A stretch of 43,982 nucleotides of DNA from Deltaproteobacteria bacterium (GTDB lineage Bacteria > Desulfobacterota > DSM-4660 > Desulfatiglandales > HGW-15), in assembly GCA_020060215.1 (NCBI GenBank), contig JAGVAP010000028.1:1-43982 (forward strand). Reading direction: 5' to 3'. Below are positions 33,897 to 43,894 of the stretch, piece after piece; positions within the stretch are counted from its first letter, which is position 1; every line of letters starts with the position of its first letter. The notes under the pieces are model-generated. The model was not told where the DNA came from. It made no database searches and worked only from the letters and a program-made list of their open reading frames with translations. A program made the position numbers and the translations under genes.

Positions 33897-34799
33897 TCAG
33901 GCTGGCCGCCCGCTTGGAGCCGTCGCTGCTTCGAAGCCCGCAACGATGTCGAGAAGCTCTTCGGTAATGGCCCTTTGTCTCTCCTGGTGAAAACGCATCC
34001 GGACGGCCGCCAGTTGTTCCTCGATGTTTCTCTCCGCACCCTGCATGGACGCGAGGCGGGCGGCGTTTTCGCTGGCCATGGATTCCGCCAGGGCGCGGAA
34101 GAGGGAGATGAAGACGTACTGCCGGATCAGGGCTGAAAAGAGTCCTTCCCGGCCGATCGTGTAGAGGGGGAGGGCCCGGGTCGGCCACTCCCGCTCCGCA
34201 ACCCGGCCGAGCCACGGTTCATCGACCGGAAGGAGGCGAACCTCTTCGGGTCGGTAGGAGCCGCCCGAGAGTTGCCTGGCATGATAGAGGTTCACCCTTT
34301 CGACGGCCTGTTCGAGGTTCCACCTTTCGATGGCAAGGAGCATCTCGGTGACCGTATCCGTGATCGCGCCTTCGGAAGCGGGAACGGAAAGCCATTCCTC
34401 CACCCGTTGACCCTGATCCTTCAGCCTTCCGGCCGCCCTCTCCCCCACGGGCAGAAGCATCAGGGGCCCCTCCTCCGGAAGGTCCTCCCCTTCGATCCTC
34501 TCCAGGGCGAAGGAGACCACCTGGTCGTTGAGCTGGCCGCACATGCCCTGGTCCGATCCGAAGACGATGGCCCCGAGCCCGCGGCTGCGGGCCCCTCCCC
34601 TTCGGACGACCCTTTCCGGATCCCGGCGCAGGACGGCCCGGAGCCCCATCTCCACGGTGCGGCTGTATTCTCCCAGGGATTCCACGGCGCGCTCGAACTG
34701 CCGGATCTTCACCGCGGCCATGGCCTTCATGGTCTTGACCACGGACTGAAGCCCCTCGATGCTTTCGATCCTGCCTTTGAGGCCCTCAAGCGTTTCCAG
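33897..34799 (-). CDS. atpG: N-ATPase F1 subunit gamma, probable CTG start
   Basis: The product is about 300 residues. It begins [16 protein letters not shown] and goes on with [18 protein letters not shown], the N-terminal helix of gamma. The C-terminal helix reads [20 protein letters not shown], with [13 protein letters not shown] at the end. It is the central rotor shaft of F1. No ATG, GTG or TTG lies at the expected start. A CTG at 34799 sits seven bases after GGAGGAG and overlaps the end of atpA by 14 bases. An ATG at 34868 would add 23 non-conserved residues. It is the last gene of the operon. Confidence 0.88.
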   Translation of the reverse strand: METLEGLKGRIESIEGLQSVVKTMKAMAAVKIRQFERAVESLGEYSRTVEMGLRAVLRRDPERVVRRGGARSRGLGAIVFGSDQGMCGQLNDQVVSFALERIEGEDLPEEGPLMLLPVGERAAGRLKDQGQRVEEWLSVPASEGAITDTVTEMLLAIERWNLEQAVERVNLYHARQLSGGSYRPEEVRLLPVDEPWLGRVAEREWPTRALPLYTIGREGLFSALIRQYVFISLFRALAESMASENAARLASMQGAERNIEEQLAAVRMRFHQERQRAITEELLDIVAGFEAATAPSGRPA

Positions 34800-36387
34800 G
34801 TTGTTTCTCCTCCGGCGGGGACCCGCTCCGCTCCCCCGATCCTGAACCCGCGTGGTCGGTCCGTGCATCCTGTCCCGCCGCAGACCGGGCGAGCTCGCGG
34901 ATGGCCTCGATCTCCTCCCGGGCAAGTTTGTCGCCCTTTCGAATCCTGCCGGAGAGGTCGGCCATCTCCCCGGCAGCGGCCTTCCGGATCCTCTGCTGGG
35001 CGGCCGCCACCTCCGCCACCGGGATCTCGTCGAACACTCCTTCGTTCACCGCGACCAGGACCGCGATCTGTTCGGGGACCGAGAGCGGCTCATACTGAGG
35101 CTGTCTCAGGACCTCCCGGACCCTGCGGCCCCGCTCCAGGGTCTTCCGGGTATCTTCGTCCAGCCGCGTTCCGAAGCGGGCAAAGGCCTCCAGCTCTTCG
35201 AACTGCGAGTAGGAAAGACGCAGGTCGCCGGCCACGGCCCGATAGGCGGCGAGCTGTGTCTTCCCGCCGACGCGCGACACCGACTTCCCCACATCCACCG
35301 CAGGCAGGATCCCCTTCTGAAAGAGCTCGGGAGAGAGATAGATCTGCCCATCCGTGATGGAGATCAGGTTGGTGGGGATGTAGGCCGAGATGTTCTGGGC
35401 CTCGGTCTCCACGATCGGCAGTGCGGTCAGGGACCCGCCGCCCAGTTCCTGCCTGAGGTGGGTGGAGCGCTCCAGGAGACGGGAGTGGATGTAGAAGATG
35501 TCTCCGGGAAAGGCCTCCCTGCCCGGGGGCCGCCGCAGCAGCAGAGAGAGCTCCCGGTAGGCCCGGGCGTGCCGGGTCAGATCGTCCAGGACCACCAGCA
35601 CATCGGTCCCTTTTTGCATGAAATACTCCCCGATGCTCATGGCGGCATAGGGCGCGACGAACTGGATCCCGGGAGGATCCTTCTCCGTAGCCATCACCAC
35701 GATGGAGTACTCCATGGCCCCGTGTTCCCGGAGATCGGAAACCACCCTGGCTACGGCCGCGTCCCTCTTGCCCACGGCGCAGTAGATGCAGATCACCCCC
35801 TTGTCCCCCTGGTTGATGATCGTATCCATGGCCATGGCCGTCTTTCCGGTCTGGCGGTCTCCGAGGATCAGCTCTCGCTGTCCCCTGCCGATGGGAATGA
35901 GGGCATCCACGACCTTGATCCCGGTCTGGAGGGGGACCGTGACCGGGAGCCGGTCCATCAGGGCCGGGGCGGGGCGCTCCAGAGGCAGGCTTTCCACGCC
36001 CCGCGGGGTTTCCCTTCCGTCCAGGGGTCTGCCCTGCGGGTCCACGACGCGGCCCACCAGTTCCTCTCCCACAGGGATGCTCAGGACCCTCCCGGTCCGC
36101 TCCGCCTCCGAGCCTGCAGTCATTTCTTCATGCTCGTCCAGGAGGACGACGCCCGTTTCCTCTTCGTCCATGTCGAAGGCCATCCCCAGCCGGCCCGACT
36201 CGAACAGGATGAGCTCCTCGGCCCGCACCGAGCGCAGCCCTTTGACCCGGACCACGGCCGGTCCCACAAAGGTGACCATGCCCACTTCCTGCATCCTGGG
36301 CCGGGCGCGGTAGGAGTCCAGGGTCCGGTCGAGGAGATCGAACGTCCCTTTCAGGACCTCTTGCAGATGCCGGCCGGGTCTACTCAT
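34786..36387 (-). CDS. atpA: N-ATPase F1 subunit alpha
   Basis: The 533-residue protein has the P-loop [14 protein letters not shown] and the alpha landmarks [39 protein letters not shown] and [10 protein letters not shown]. It forms the non-catalytic nucleotide sites of F1. The ATG at 36387 overlaps the atpF stop (ATGA). The same frame is open upstream to 36837 but that part is out-of-frame atpF. The C-terminal tail ([20 protein letters not shown] and on) is longer than usual and Ser/Gly-rich. Confidence 0.95.
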   Translation of the reverse strand: MSRPGRHLQEVLKGTFDLLDRTLDSYRARPRMQEVGMVTFVGPAVVRVKGLRSVRAEELILFESGRLGMAFDMDEEETGVVLLDEHEEMTAGSEAERTGRVLSIPVGEELVGRVVDPQGRPLDGRETPRGVESLPLERPAPALMDRLPVTVPLQTGIKVVDALIPIGRGQRELILGDRQTGKTAMAMDTIINQGDKGVICIYCAVGKRDAAVARVVSDLREHGAMEYSIVVMATEKDPPGIQFVAPYAAMSIGEYFMQKGTDVLVVLDDLTRHARAYRELSLLLRRPPGREAFPGDIFYIHSRLLERSTHLRQELGGGSLTALPIVETEAQNISAYIPTNLISITDGQIYLSPELFQKGILPAVDVGKSVSRVGGKTQLAAYRAVAGDLRLSYSQFEELEAFARFGTRLDEDTRKTLERGRRVREVLRQPQYEPLSVPEQIAVLVAVNEGVFDEIPVAEVAAAQQRIRKAAAGEMADLSGRIRKGDKLAREEIEAIRELARSAAGQDARTDHAGSGSGERSGSPPEEKQPGNA

Positions 36388-37151
36388 CCCATCCCTTCTC
36401 CCCTGCCGGAGACCTCCCTTTCCAGAACCTTCCGGGCCTCCTCCTCGATTCCCTCCAGGTAGCTCGACAGGGTCCAGGCGATCTTCCGGCCCGGCGCCCG
36501 CAACTCGATCCCCGGGGTCATCTCTTCGCGCCTCACGAAGCGGATCTCCACCTTGCGGCCCACATGGCCCTGAATGGTCTCGGCGATCTTCCTTTGCATG
36601 GGATGCGCTAACTCGAAAGCGCTCCGGATCTCCAGGCCGTGATCTCCGTCCGGCACCATTTCCTTGAGATCGGATCCCTTCAGGCGGCGGAGGAAAACCC
36701 CCGTCATCCTCTCCTGCAGGTCGGCGTCGGCCAGGTCTTTCAACGCCCGGCCGGCCGCAGCGTACACGGTCCTGCCCGCCAGCCTCCTCAACTCGGCGAG
36801 GAACGTCTCCCTCTGGTTCTCGACGGCCCCCCGCCACTCCTCCCGGAGGTCGTCCGCTTCAGCCCTGGCCTTTCGGATCATCTCCTTCCTTTGTTCCTCC
36901 GCCTCCTCCTTCGCGGCGGAAAGGATCTCCCTGCTTCTCTGCTCGAGCTCTTCCGTCCTTCTGCGGTATCGCTCGGCTTCATCCCGGCTCTCCTGTTCCC
37001 TTTCCTCCGCCTCTTTCAGGCGCGAGAGGATCCTCTCCTCCCTCTCGTCCATGGCCCGAATGATCGGCCCATAGAGAAACCTCTTGAGGAGGGCCACCAG
37101 GATCAGGAAATTGACGACCTGCGCGATGACGGTGAACCAGTCGATGAGCAC
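36384..37151 (-). CDS. atpF: N-ATPase subunit b with a delta-like C-terminal part
   Basis: The 255-residue protein has an N-terminal membrane helix ([20 protein letters not shown]), a long charged coiled coil (about 35-130), and then a C-terminal part with [36 protein letters not shown] and [10 protein letters not shown]. The last portion resembles the end of delta (OSCP). No atpH gene is present in the operon, so this fused part probably provides the link from stator to F1. A GTG at 37151 with GGGAGG within the end of atpE is the start. Typical b subunits are about 160 residues. Confidence 0.92.
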   Translation of the reverse strand: MLIDWFTVIAQVVNFLILVALLKRFLYGPIIRAMDEREERILSRLKEAEEREQESRDEAERYRRRTEELEQRSREILSAAKEEAEEQRKEMIRKARAEADDLREEWRGAVENQRETFLAELRRLAGRTVYAAAGRALKDLADADLQERMTGVFLRRLKGSDLKEMVPDGDHGLEIRSAFELAHPMQRKIAETIQGHVGRKVEIRFVRREEMTPGIELRAPGRKIAWTLSSYLEGIEEEARKVLEREVSGRGEGMG

Positions 37152-37152
37152 C

Positions 37153-37431
37153 CTATCCTCCCGCCCTCTGGGCCACCTGGTCCCAAAAGGGGTTTGCGAA
37201 GATCAGGATCATGGAGACGACAAAACAATAGATGGCGGTGGATTCGATCATGGCCAGTCCGACAAAGAGCGTGCGGGTGATGTTGCCGCTCTCATCGGGC
37301 TGCTGGGCGATCGCGCTCAATGCCTGGGCGACGGCCCGTCCCTCGCCCAGGGCCGGCCCGATCGCCCCGATGGCAATGGTCAGGCCCGCCGTGATCACAG
37401 AGGCCATCCCGATCAGGGAAACGCTGTCCAT
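37153..37431 (-). CDS. atpE: N-ATPase subunit c, two-carboxylate rotor type
   Basis: The 92-residue hairpin of two membrane helices contains GPALGEGRAVAQAL, with Glu30 in helix 1, and LAMIESTAIYCFV, with Glu63, Ser64, Thr65 and Tyr68 in helix 2, joined by the polar loop AQQPDESGNITRT. The E-S-T-x-x-Y set is the Na+-ligand pattern known from Na+-type c rings. A Glu in place of Gln in helix 1 is the two-carboxylate arrangement described for N-type and Fusobacterium rings. Whether it moves Na+ or H+ cannot be told from sequence, because at least one N-type ring was reported as proton-selective. The start ATG at 37431 is five bases after atpB. Confidence 0.95.
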   Translation of the reverse strand: MDSVSLIGMASVITAGLTIAIGAIGPALGEGRAVAQALSAIAQQPDESGNITRTLFVGLAMIESTAIYCFVVSMILIFANPFWDQVAQRAGG

Positions 37432-37435
37432 CTTC

Positions 37436-38164
37436 TCATTCTCCTTTCTCTTCCCGGCGCCCGGTCTCTTCCCGTTCCTTTTCCTGCACCCTGGCCGCGG
37501 AACCGATGTAGACCATGGCCAGAACCGCGAAGATGTAAGCCTGGATCACACCGGTCAGCAGACCGAGGGCCTGCATGACCACCGGAAACAGGAAGGGTGT
37601 GATGGCGATCAGGATGCCGGCGATCTTCGTGCCGCTCATCAGGTTGCCGAAGAGACGTACGGCCAGGGCCAACGTCCTTGAGAGTTCTCCGATCACGTTG
37701 AAGGGCAGCATCAGGGGGGTGGGTTTCACGTACTGCTTCAAATACCCCCCCAGCCCCCTTTTCAGGATTCCGTACAGCGGTACGGCCGCGAACACGCAGA
37801 TCGCAAGTCCGGCGGTGGTCGAGAGGGATGCGGTCGGCGGCACGTATCCGGGGAGCACGGTGAAGGCGTTGCAGGTAAAGATGAAGACGAACAGGGTTCC
37901 GGCAAAGGGGAGAAAGGGTTTGGGAGTCTGCTGGGTGATCTCGCGGATCTGGTCCTGCATGCCGGAGACCAGGATCTCCAGAAGGTTCTGCCAGCGGCTC
38001 AACTCCTCTCCGGAGGAAAGGCTGCGGGTGATCAGCCAGGAACCCAGGGTGAGAAAGGCCATGATCCCCCAGGTAAAAATGATGGTCGCATTCAGAGACA
38101 GGAACCCCCATTTCCAGAAGACGACCTGATCGGGAGTAATCTGCCTGAGATCGAGGATATCCAT
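37436..38164 (-). CDS. atpB: N-ATPase subunit a
   Basis: The 242-residue membrane protein has five or six helices. The essential arginine is in LALAVRLFGNLMSGTKIAG and the last helix reads GVIQAYIFAVLAMVYIGSA. It forms the ion half-channels next to the c ring. The C-terminal tail is charged and short. AAGGGG precedes the ATG at 38164. It sits ten bases after atpR and five before atpE. Confidence 0.95.
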   Translation of the reverse strand: MDILDLRQITPDQVVFWKWGFLSLNATIIFTWGIMAFLTLGSWLITRSLSSGEELSRWQNLLEILVSGMQDQIREITQQTPKPFLPFAGTLFVFIFTCNAFTVLPGYVPPTASLSTTAGLAICVFAAVPLYGILKRGLGGYLKQYVKPTPLMLPFNVIGELSRTLALAVRLFGNLMSGTKIAGILIAITPFLFPVVMQALGLLTGVIQAYIFAVLAMVYIGSAARVQEKEREETGRREEKGE

Positions 38165-38173
38165 ATGACCCCT

Positions 38174-38494
38174 TCAACCTTCAGGGCCGGCGGGGGCGGC
38201 CCCCCCGGAGGACCGATGTACGGATCCGGGCTGAGGGGACCCGGGCCTCAGCCGCTGAATCCAGAAGAAACGGGTCAGGAAGAATCCGAGCAGGCAGGCC
38301 ACGAGATCGGCCCACCCTTCCCGCATGAAGAAAAAGAAGACGACGCAGGTCAGGGAGATGCGGACGAGAAAACTCGCGAAAAGGGAAAGGGTCCCCCTTC
38401 TCGCCTTCCCGAGCCGCTTGACCGTCAGCCACAGCCCTCCGAAGTAGAAACCGCCGCAGCCGATCCCGGCCGCAAAACCCCACAGCCAACTCAT
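38174..38494 (-). CDS. atpR: N-ATPase-associated membrane protein AtpR
   Basis: The 106-residue protein has three membrane helices: the first with WLWGFAAGIGCGGFYFGGLWL, a second with LFASFLVRISLTCVVFFFF including the Arg found in AtpR, and a third with LVACLLGFFLTRFF. It resembles AtpR of N-ATPase operons, a hydrophobic partner thought to help assemble the rotor. The ATG at 38494 overlaps the atpQ stop (ATGA), so the two are coupled. The C-terminus is a Pro/Gly/Ser-rich tail. Function is from operon family, not shown here. Confidence 0.85.
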   Translation of the reverse strand: MSWLWGFAAGIGCGGFYFGGLWLTVKRLGKARRGTLSLFASFLVRISLTCVVFFFFMREGWADLVACLLGFFLTRFFWIQRLRPGSPQPGSVHRSSGGAAPAGPEG

Positions 38495-38778
38495 TCTTCC
38501 CTCATCTCTCTCTTGACCCAGAACCATGCATTGAGGCACCCCAGGATCACCCCTACGAAAAGCAGCGTGAGGGTCCATGAAAAGGAGGCGGGCCATCTCC
38601 GGTCGAGCCAGAGCCCCAGCATGACCCCCAGGATGGTGGGGACGGCGACCGCCCAGCCGACCAGCCCGAACATCCCGAGGCCGAACCAGACTCCGCGTTT
38701 TCGGCCCCGGGCCCTGATCTTTCGGTTCTCTCTCTTGCCGACCTCTTCGTCCAGTTTCCTGGGTCGTCGTTCGTCCAT
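38491..38778 (-). CDS. atpQ: N-ATPase-associated AtpI-like protein AtpQ
   Basis: The 95-residue protein has a basic N-terminus (about 1-28, many Arg and Lys) and two membrane helices (FGLVGWAVAVPTILGVMLGL and LTLLFVGVILGCLNAWFWV) joined by LDRRWPASFSW. This is the AtpI/F0-F1 assembly-factor layout. In N-ATPase operons this gene is called atpQ and lies between atpC and atpR, as here. The start ATG at 38778 follows a TTG at 38781; either could be used. Confidence 0.87.
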   Translation of the reverse strand: MDERRPRKLDEEVGKRENRKIRARGRKRGVWFGLGMFGLVGWAVAVPTILGVMLGLWLDRRWPASFSWTLTLLFVGVILGCLNAWFWVKREMREE

Positions 38779-38865
38779 CAACCGCCCGGTAAAGATCCCG
38801 CTCCAAAGGGGCCGAATGGATCGCAGCCCGGAGGAGCAGAGTTCATGGCGCGGAAATACCGGGGT

Positions 38866-38967
38866 ATTGGAATGCTGGAATAATGGAATGTTGGGAACAG
38901 CATGAACCCGGTGTTCAGGGCGCCCCGAATCGCTTTTTTGTTTTTAACCCATCATTCCATTCTTCCA
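38866..38967. repeat. Inverted repeat built from ATGGAATG words inside the ATPase operon
   Basis: ATGGAATGTTGGG at 38883-38895 pairs with CCCATCATTCCAT at 38948-38960 at 12 of 13 positions, with tandem TGGAAT words in both arms. It fills part of the gap of about 190 bases between atpC and atpQ, the only sizeable gap in the operon, and ends at the atpC stop codon. Confidence 0.65.
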
Positions 38968-39357
38968 TCAGCTCCGTTCCCGGATCTCGAGGAAACGGTT
39001 CACAAACCCCGCTTCGATCTTGGCAAGGGTCGACCGTGCAGCCTTCTCGTTTTCGTCCAGCCGTTCGAAGCGCTCCTGCACCGTCTTCCTCAGCTCTCCC
39101 AGCTGCCCCCCCCGGACCGCCTTCCTGGTGGAGACCAGGACCTCGTCTCCGACCTTCACCAGGATTCCCTCGTCTACCGCCACGAACGCTTCCCCCCCCG
39201 AAGACGGCTCGAAGGAAAGGATCCCGGGCACGAGGGCGGACACGAAGTCGATATGCCGGGGCAGAAGACAGAACGAGCCGTCGGCCCCCTCGGCAATGAC
39301 CTTGTGGATCTCCTCATCGAGAAGGATCCGCGTGGGAAGCAGGATCTTCAGCTTCAT
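38968..39357 (-). CDS. atpC: N-ATPase F1 subunit epsilon
   Basis: The 129-residue protein begins MKLKILLPTRILLDEEIHKV and continues with the beta-sandwich signatures EGADGSFCLLPRHIDFVSAL and VDEGILVKVGDEVLVST. The C-terminal helices contain ERFERLDENEKAAR. It couples F1 to the c ring and regulates turnover. Its position directly after atpD (nine bases) is standard in all F-ATPase operons. The wide gap after it is unusual. Confidence 0.92.
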   Translation of the reverse strand: MKLKILLPTRILLDEEIHKVIAEGADGSFCLLPRHIDFVSALVPGILSFEPSSGGEAFVAVDEGILVKVGDEVLVSTRKAVRGGQLGELRKTVQERFERLDENEKAARSTLAKIEAGFVNRFLEIRERS

Positions 39358-39366
39358 CCCGCACCC

Positions 39367-40872
<1,506 letters not shown>

Positions 40873-40884
40873 TCATCGAACACG

Positions 40885-40984
40885 GCAACACATTACCAGG
40901 AATTCCCGCGCGAGATCCCACCCTGCGGAGATCGAAATACGGGTTCGACCCGTTATGCATACCCGGTTCGAATGGTACGATGAG
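40885..40984 (+). promoter_or_regulatory. Upstream element, copy B, ahead of the VIT1-like gene
   Basis: Bases 40885-40957 match the copy ahead of the HtrA-like gene at 57 of 73 positions without gaps, with TACGATGAG again 19-20 bases further (at 40976). CGGGT-TCG-ACCCG within it forms a perfect small dyad, partly kept in the other copy. It ends 93 bases before the VIT1-like start. It lies in the divergent region with atpD, so it could also affect that operon. Confidence 0.6.
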
Positions 40985-41049
40985 GCTTCGCGACCGGAGA
41001 TCTGCGAGAGGACAGGAAACGAAGGAATCCTTGGAGTCAGGAGCAAGCG

Positions 41050-41823
41050 ATGTGGCGACGCGCCCGGAAAGATCGCGATTTGCATGAGGAGCACCGAAAG
41101 GAGGAGATACAGGAGAGGATTTCGAGCAGGGACAGCGAGAGCGGCCTGGGGGATGCCGTCCTGGGAGGAGTGGACGGCATCATCACCACCTTTGCCGTGG
41201 TTGCAGGATCCACCGGCGGACAACTGCCGGTGACCGCGATCATTGTCCTCGGGTTCGCGAATCTGATAGCGGACGGCTTCAGCATGGGGGTGAGCAACTA
41301 TCTCAGCGTCCGCAGCCGTCAGGAGGAAGTGGAAGGGACCAGGCAGGACGAGCACCGGCAGATCGACGAGCATCCGAAAGGCGAGCGGGAAGAGGTCCGC
41401 GAGATCTTCGCCCAAAAGGGATTCCGGGGGGCGACCCTGGACCGGATCGTGGAAGTGATCACGAGAGACCGGGAGGTCTGGGTGGAGACGATGCTGACGG
41501 AGGAGCACAATCTACAAATGAGCGCTGCGAATCCGTTGCGCTCGGGGATGGCGACGTTTTTCTCCTTCCTGCTTTTCGGGTTCGTCCCCCTGATTCCCTT
41601 CATTCTCCCGGTGGTCCCCGGGGGCTACCGCTTTCCGGCAAGCTGCGCACTCGCGTCGGTCGCTTTCGTGGGGCTCGGTATCGCGAAGGCCCTGGTATTG
41701 AACCGCCCCCCGCTCCGCTCAGGGTTCCAGACCCTCGTGATCGGCGGGATCGCGGCCGTCCTGGCCTATTCGGTGGGCGCGCTTCTTCGCACCGTTTTCG
41801 GGATCGAGGAGACCCAGGGATAG
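41050..41823 (+). CDS. VIT1/CCC1-type divalent metal transporter
   Basis: The 257-residue protein has the CCC1/VIT1 core: [20 protein letters not shown] in helix 1 and [18 protein letters not shown] in helix 2. A cytoplasmic, Glu-rich helical region follows (about 85-160, [19 protein letters not shown]), the expected metal-binding domain, then three more helices. Relatives move Fe2+ or Mn2+ out of the cytoplasm. AGGAG lies about seven bases ahead of the ATG. The shared upstream element links it to the envelope protease, which may point to stress control. Confidence 0.9.
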   Translation: MWRRARKDRDLHEEHRKEEIQERISSRDSESGLGDAVLGGVDGIITTFAVVAGSTGGQLPVTAIIVLGFANLIADGFSMGVSNYLSVRSRQEEVEGTRQDEHRQIDEHPKGEREEVREIFAQKGFRGATLDRIVEVITRDREVWVETMLTEEHNLQMSAANPLRSGMATFFSFLLFGFVPLIPFILPVVPGGYRFPASCALASVAFVGLGIAKALVLNRPPLRSGFQTLVIGGIAAVLAYSVGALLRTVFGIEETQG

Positions 41824-42045
41824 TATCTCTTCGTACCCATTCACTTTGATGAGCCCAACGTGAACGTCCTGATGAGTACGGTCCCTTTCGACCCCCTGGC
41901 CAGGATGCCTTCCCGGAAGGTGATCCCCGCCGCGGTCGAAAAGCCGGCGTAGCGGGAACTCCTTCACAAAGGGTCGCCCGCCCCCCCCAATCCCCCCCGA
42001 TCCGCTAAAAAAGGGCGGCATAGTCGGGGCTCTGCGTGTGGTGGC

Positions 42046-42600
42046 TCACTCTTGCTTCGGCCATGTGGTTCGTACATATTCCACGATCTTCTTCGCCGAT
42101 TCCCGTGGCGTCAGGCGATCCGACCGCACCTCCACCTCGGGCGAGAGCGGCTCTTCGTACGGGGAGGTGGAACCCGGGAGGCCGCCTTGCAGCACCCCCT
42201 TCTCGGCCTTCCGGTAAAGCTCTCTTTGAACCGGCCCCTCTTTGCGCGCGGTCTCCCGCTCCCGGCAGAGCTCCAGGGGGCACCGCACATAGACCTCCGC
42301 GAACTGGGGGATCATGCTCCTGGCAAGATCTCTGAACCGGCGGCGGTTCCCCGTGGCATCGATGATCACGCTCTTTCGGCTGTTTTCGATGAGAAGCTTT
42401 GCGGCCAGGACCAGAGCGCGGTAGACGATCTCCCTTTCCTCATCCGTGTATCTCGGATCAGGGGTGAGGATCTTCCTGAGCTCATCCAGTTCGAGCACCA
42501 CGCAATCGATGCCGCTCTTCAGCAGCATCGACTCGAATTCGCGGGCGATGGTCGATTTCCCTGAGCCTGGGAGGCCGGTGATCCAGATACAGAAGTTCAT
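42046..42600 (-). CDS. cysC: Adenylylsulfate (APS) kinase
   Basis: The 184-residue protein is a P-loop kinase: ITGLPGSGKSTIAREFE at the N-terminus, LDELRKILTPDPRYTDEERE in the APS-binding region, IDATGNRRRFRDLARSMIP, and the C-terminal STSPYEEPLSPEVEV typical of CysC. It phosphorylates APS to PAPS, the sulfate donor. No ATP-sulfurylase (cysDN or sat) is next to it. The D-G-D motif of classical CysC is L-D-E here, so related small-molecule kinases stay possible. The ATG at 42600 is the natural start. Confidence 0.8.
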   Translation of the reverse strand: MNFCIWITGLPGSGKSTIAREFESMLLKSGIDCVVLELDELRKILTPDPRYTDEEREIVYRALVLAAKLLIENSRKSVIIDATGNRRRFRDLARSMIPQFAEVYVRCPLELCRERETARKEGPVQRELYRKAEKGVLQGGLPGSTSPYEEPLSPEVEVRSDRLTPRESAKKIVEYVRTTWPKQE

Positions 42601-43055
42601 CGCTTCCCGGTAAAAAGCAGACGCCGAGGCAGGACACGTTATCGGCCGGTTCGCCCCAGGTTCCCCGCGCGCGGTCCAGAACCGTGAAATCGGCGCCGTG
42701 AAAGCGGATATTTCAGCTCCCCTCCGGACGCTGTTCGACGATCATCCGATCGTCCACATGGACGACTCCCCTGGTGTACAACGCTGATGAAAAGGCATCT
42801 GTCTTCGCCGCCCTGTTCGGCACCCGTCCGGACACAAAGCCGGAAATCCTTTACAGCGCCAGGGGGTCGAGGCGTAATCGAACCGCGGCCATGTCGCATT
42901 GAATTCTGCACCCGCTCAGGACTTGCTTCCTGGCTTCGACGCTCCAACCGCCTTAGACGTGTTCTTCTCCTTTTACGCCTTTTCAAGAACCGCATATGGG
43001 ACCGGCAACCCATCACACCCCGAGGCCCCTCGTGGCATAATCCGTTTTGCTCCGA
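42601..43055. other. Region without a recognised gene
   Basis: The 455 bases between cysC and the DUF5335-like gene hold no credible frame. The longest open frame (minus, 42639-43016) starts with an Arg-rich run and has no family-like sequence. No tRNA, repeat or terminator was recognised. Confidence 0.5.
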
Positions 43056-43439
43056 TCAATGTGGCTCCAGGACCCTTTCCGTCGGCCGGCCTTCCGCTGG
43101 CAGCCTCAAGCTCTTCCTGAATCGGATGATCTGTGTGTCGCCCTCACTGTCCACAATACCGATACTGTTGATGCCCCGGTCTCCCTCATTCACGTAGATC
43201 TCGCGGGGAGCGTGGATGAAATGATCGAGGTGATCGGTCCCTTCATCTCCGAGGCTGATCAGCAGTAACTCTTTTCCGGGATCGTAGCTGATTCCGTTGA
43301 GAGGGGCCCACTCCGAAAGGAGCTGATCTCCCAAAGCGAGCGAAGCCACCTCGATTTCGACGAGCGCGACCGGCAGCCGCTTCGAAAAGTCATCGAAGTA
43401 ATCCTTCCATTCGGAAGGTTCCAGTTTCTTGTCAACCAT
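43056..43439 (-). CDS. DUF5335-like protein
   Basis: The 127-residue protein reads KLEPSEWKDYFDDFSKRLP, VALVEIEVASLALGDQL, SEWAPLNGISYDPGKELL, DHLDHFIHAPREIYVNEGD and DGDTQIIRFRKSLRL-like segments, which fit the DUF5335 family as I know it. It is a small soluble protein with no known reaction. The ATG at 43439 has a G run (GGGGGG) about seven bases upstream; the frame upstream of it to 43592 is less conserved. Its neighbours give no hint of function. Confidence 0.75.
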   Translation of the reverse strand: MVDKKLEPSEWKDYFDDFSKRLPVALVEIEVASLALGDQLLSEWAPLNGISYDPGKELLLISLGDEGTDHLDHFIHAPREIYVNEGDRGINSIGIVDSEGDTQIIRFRKSLRLPAEGRPTERVLEPH

Positions 43440-43894
43440 ATCATTTACCCCCCTTTTGAGAATGACCGTACCGACTCCCCTGTCATCTTTCACGGAGGTC
43501 AGCCCCGGTCGCTTGCCCCCGGAGGTGGCAAGAATGATCGAACAGTGAGTCCTGGTGGTCTTCTGTAGGAATAGAGCTCCAACGATATTCATTCATATGG
43601 AAGCTTATCCGCCGGTTCTCGGTTCGTGGTGAGGGTTTCCCTTTGGTCCATTTGGCGCTCCATTGAGGAGAATTTTTCGTTCACAGCCATTGTTCATACC
43701 ACTGGCATGCCGGTGGATTATTCCTTCCTTTAGTGAACCGAGGGACAATGTCAATGCACCCGTCAACCAGTGCCCCCCTACTTTAAGCCCTCTCATCAGG
43801 CAAAATGGAAGAGCCACCCCATACATTTTTTGGATCTTCTGATGCACCATCGTTGAGAGGGCGAGAAGGAACCGCCCTTTGAGGGAGGGTCGGC
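43440..43894. other. Region without a recognised gene
   Basis: These 455 bases between a minus-strand and a plus-strand gene should hold promoters for both. A minus-strand open frame at 43605-43916 has no family-like sequence and overlaps the better plus-strand start at 43895. No clear promoter or repeat was found. Confidence 0.4.

Noticed and set aside
36388..36837. N-terminal extension of AtpA by 149 codons
   Set aside because: The region is atpF read in another frame; the ATG at 36387 in an ATGA overlap gives the normal alpha N-terminus.
42639..43016. Minus-strand open frame of 125 codons between cysC and the DUF5335-like gene
   Set aside because: Arg-rich random-looking product with no ribosome site.
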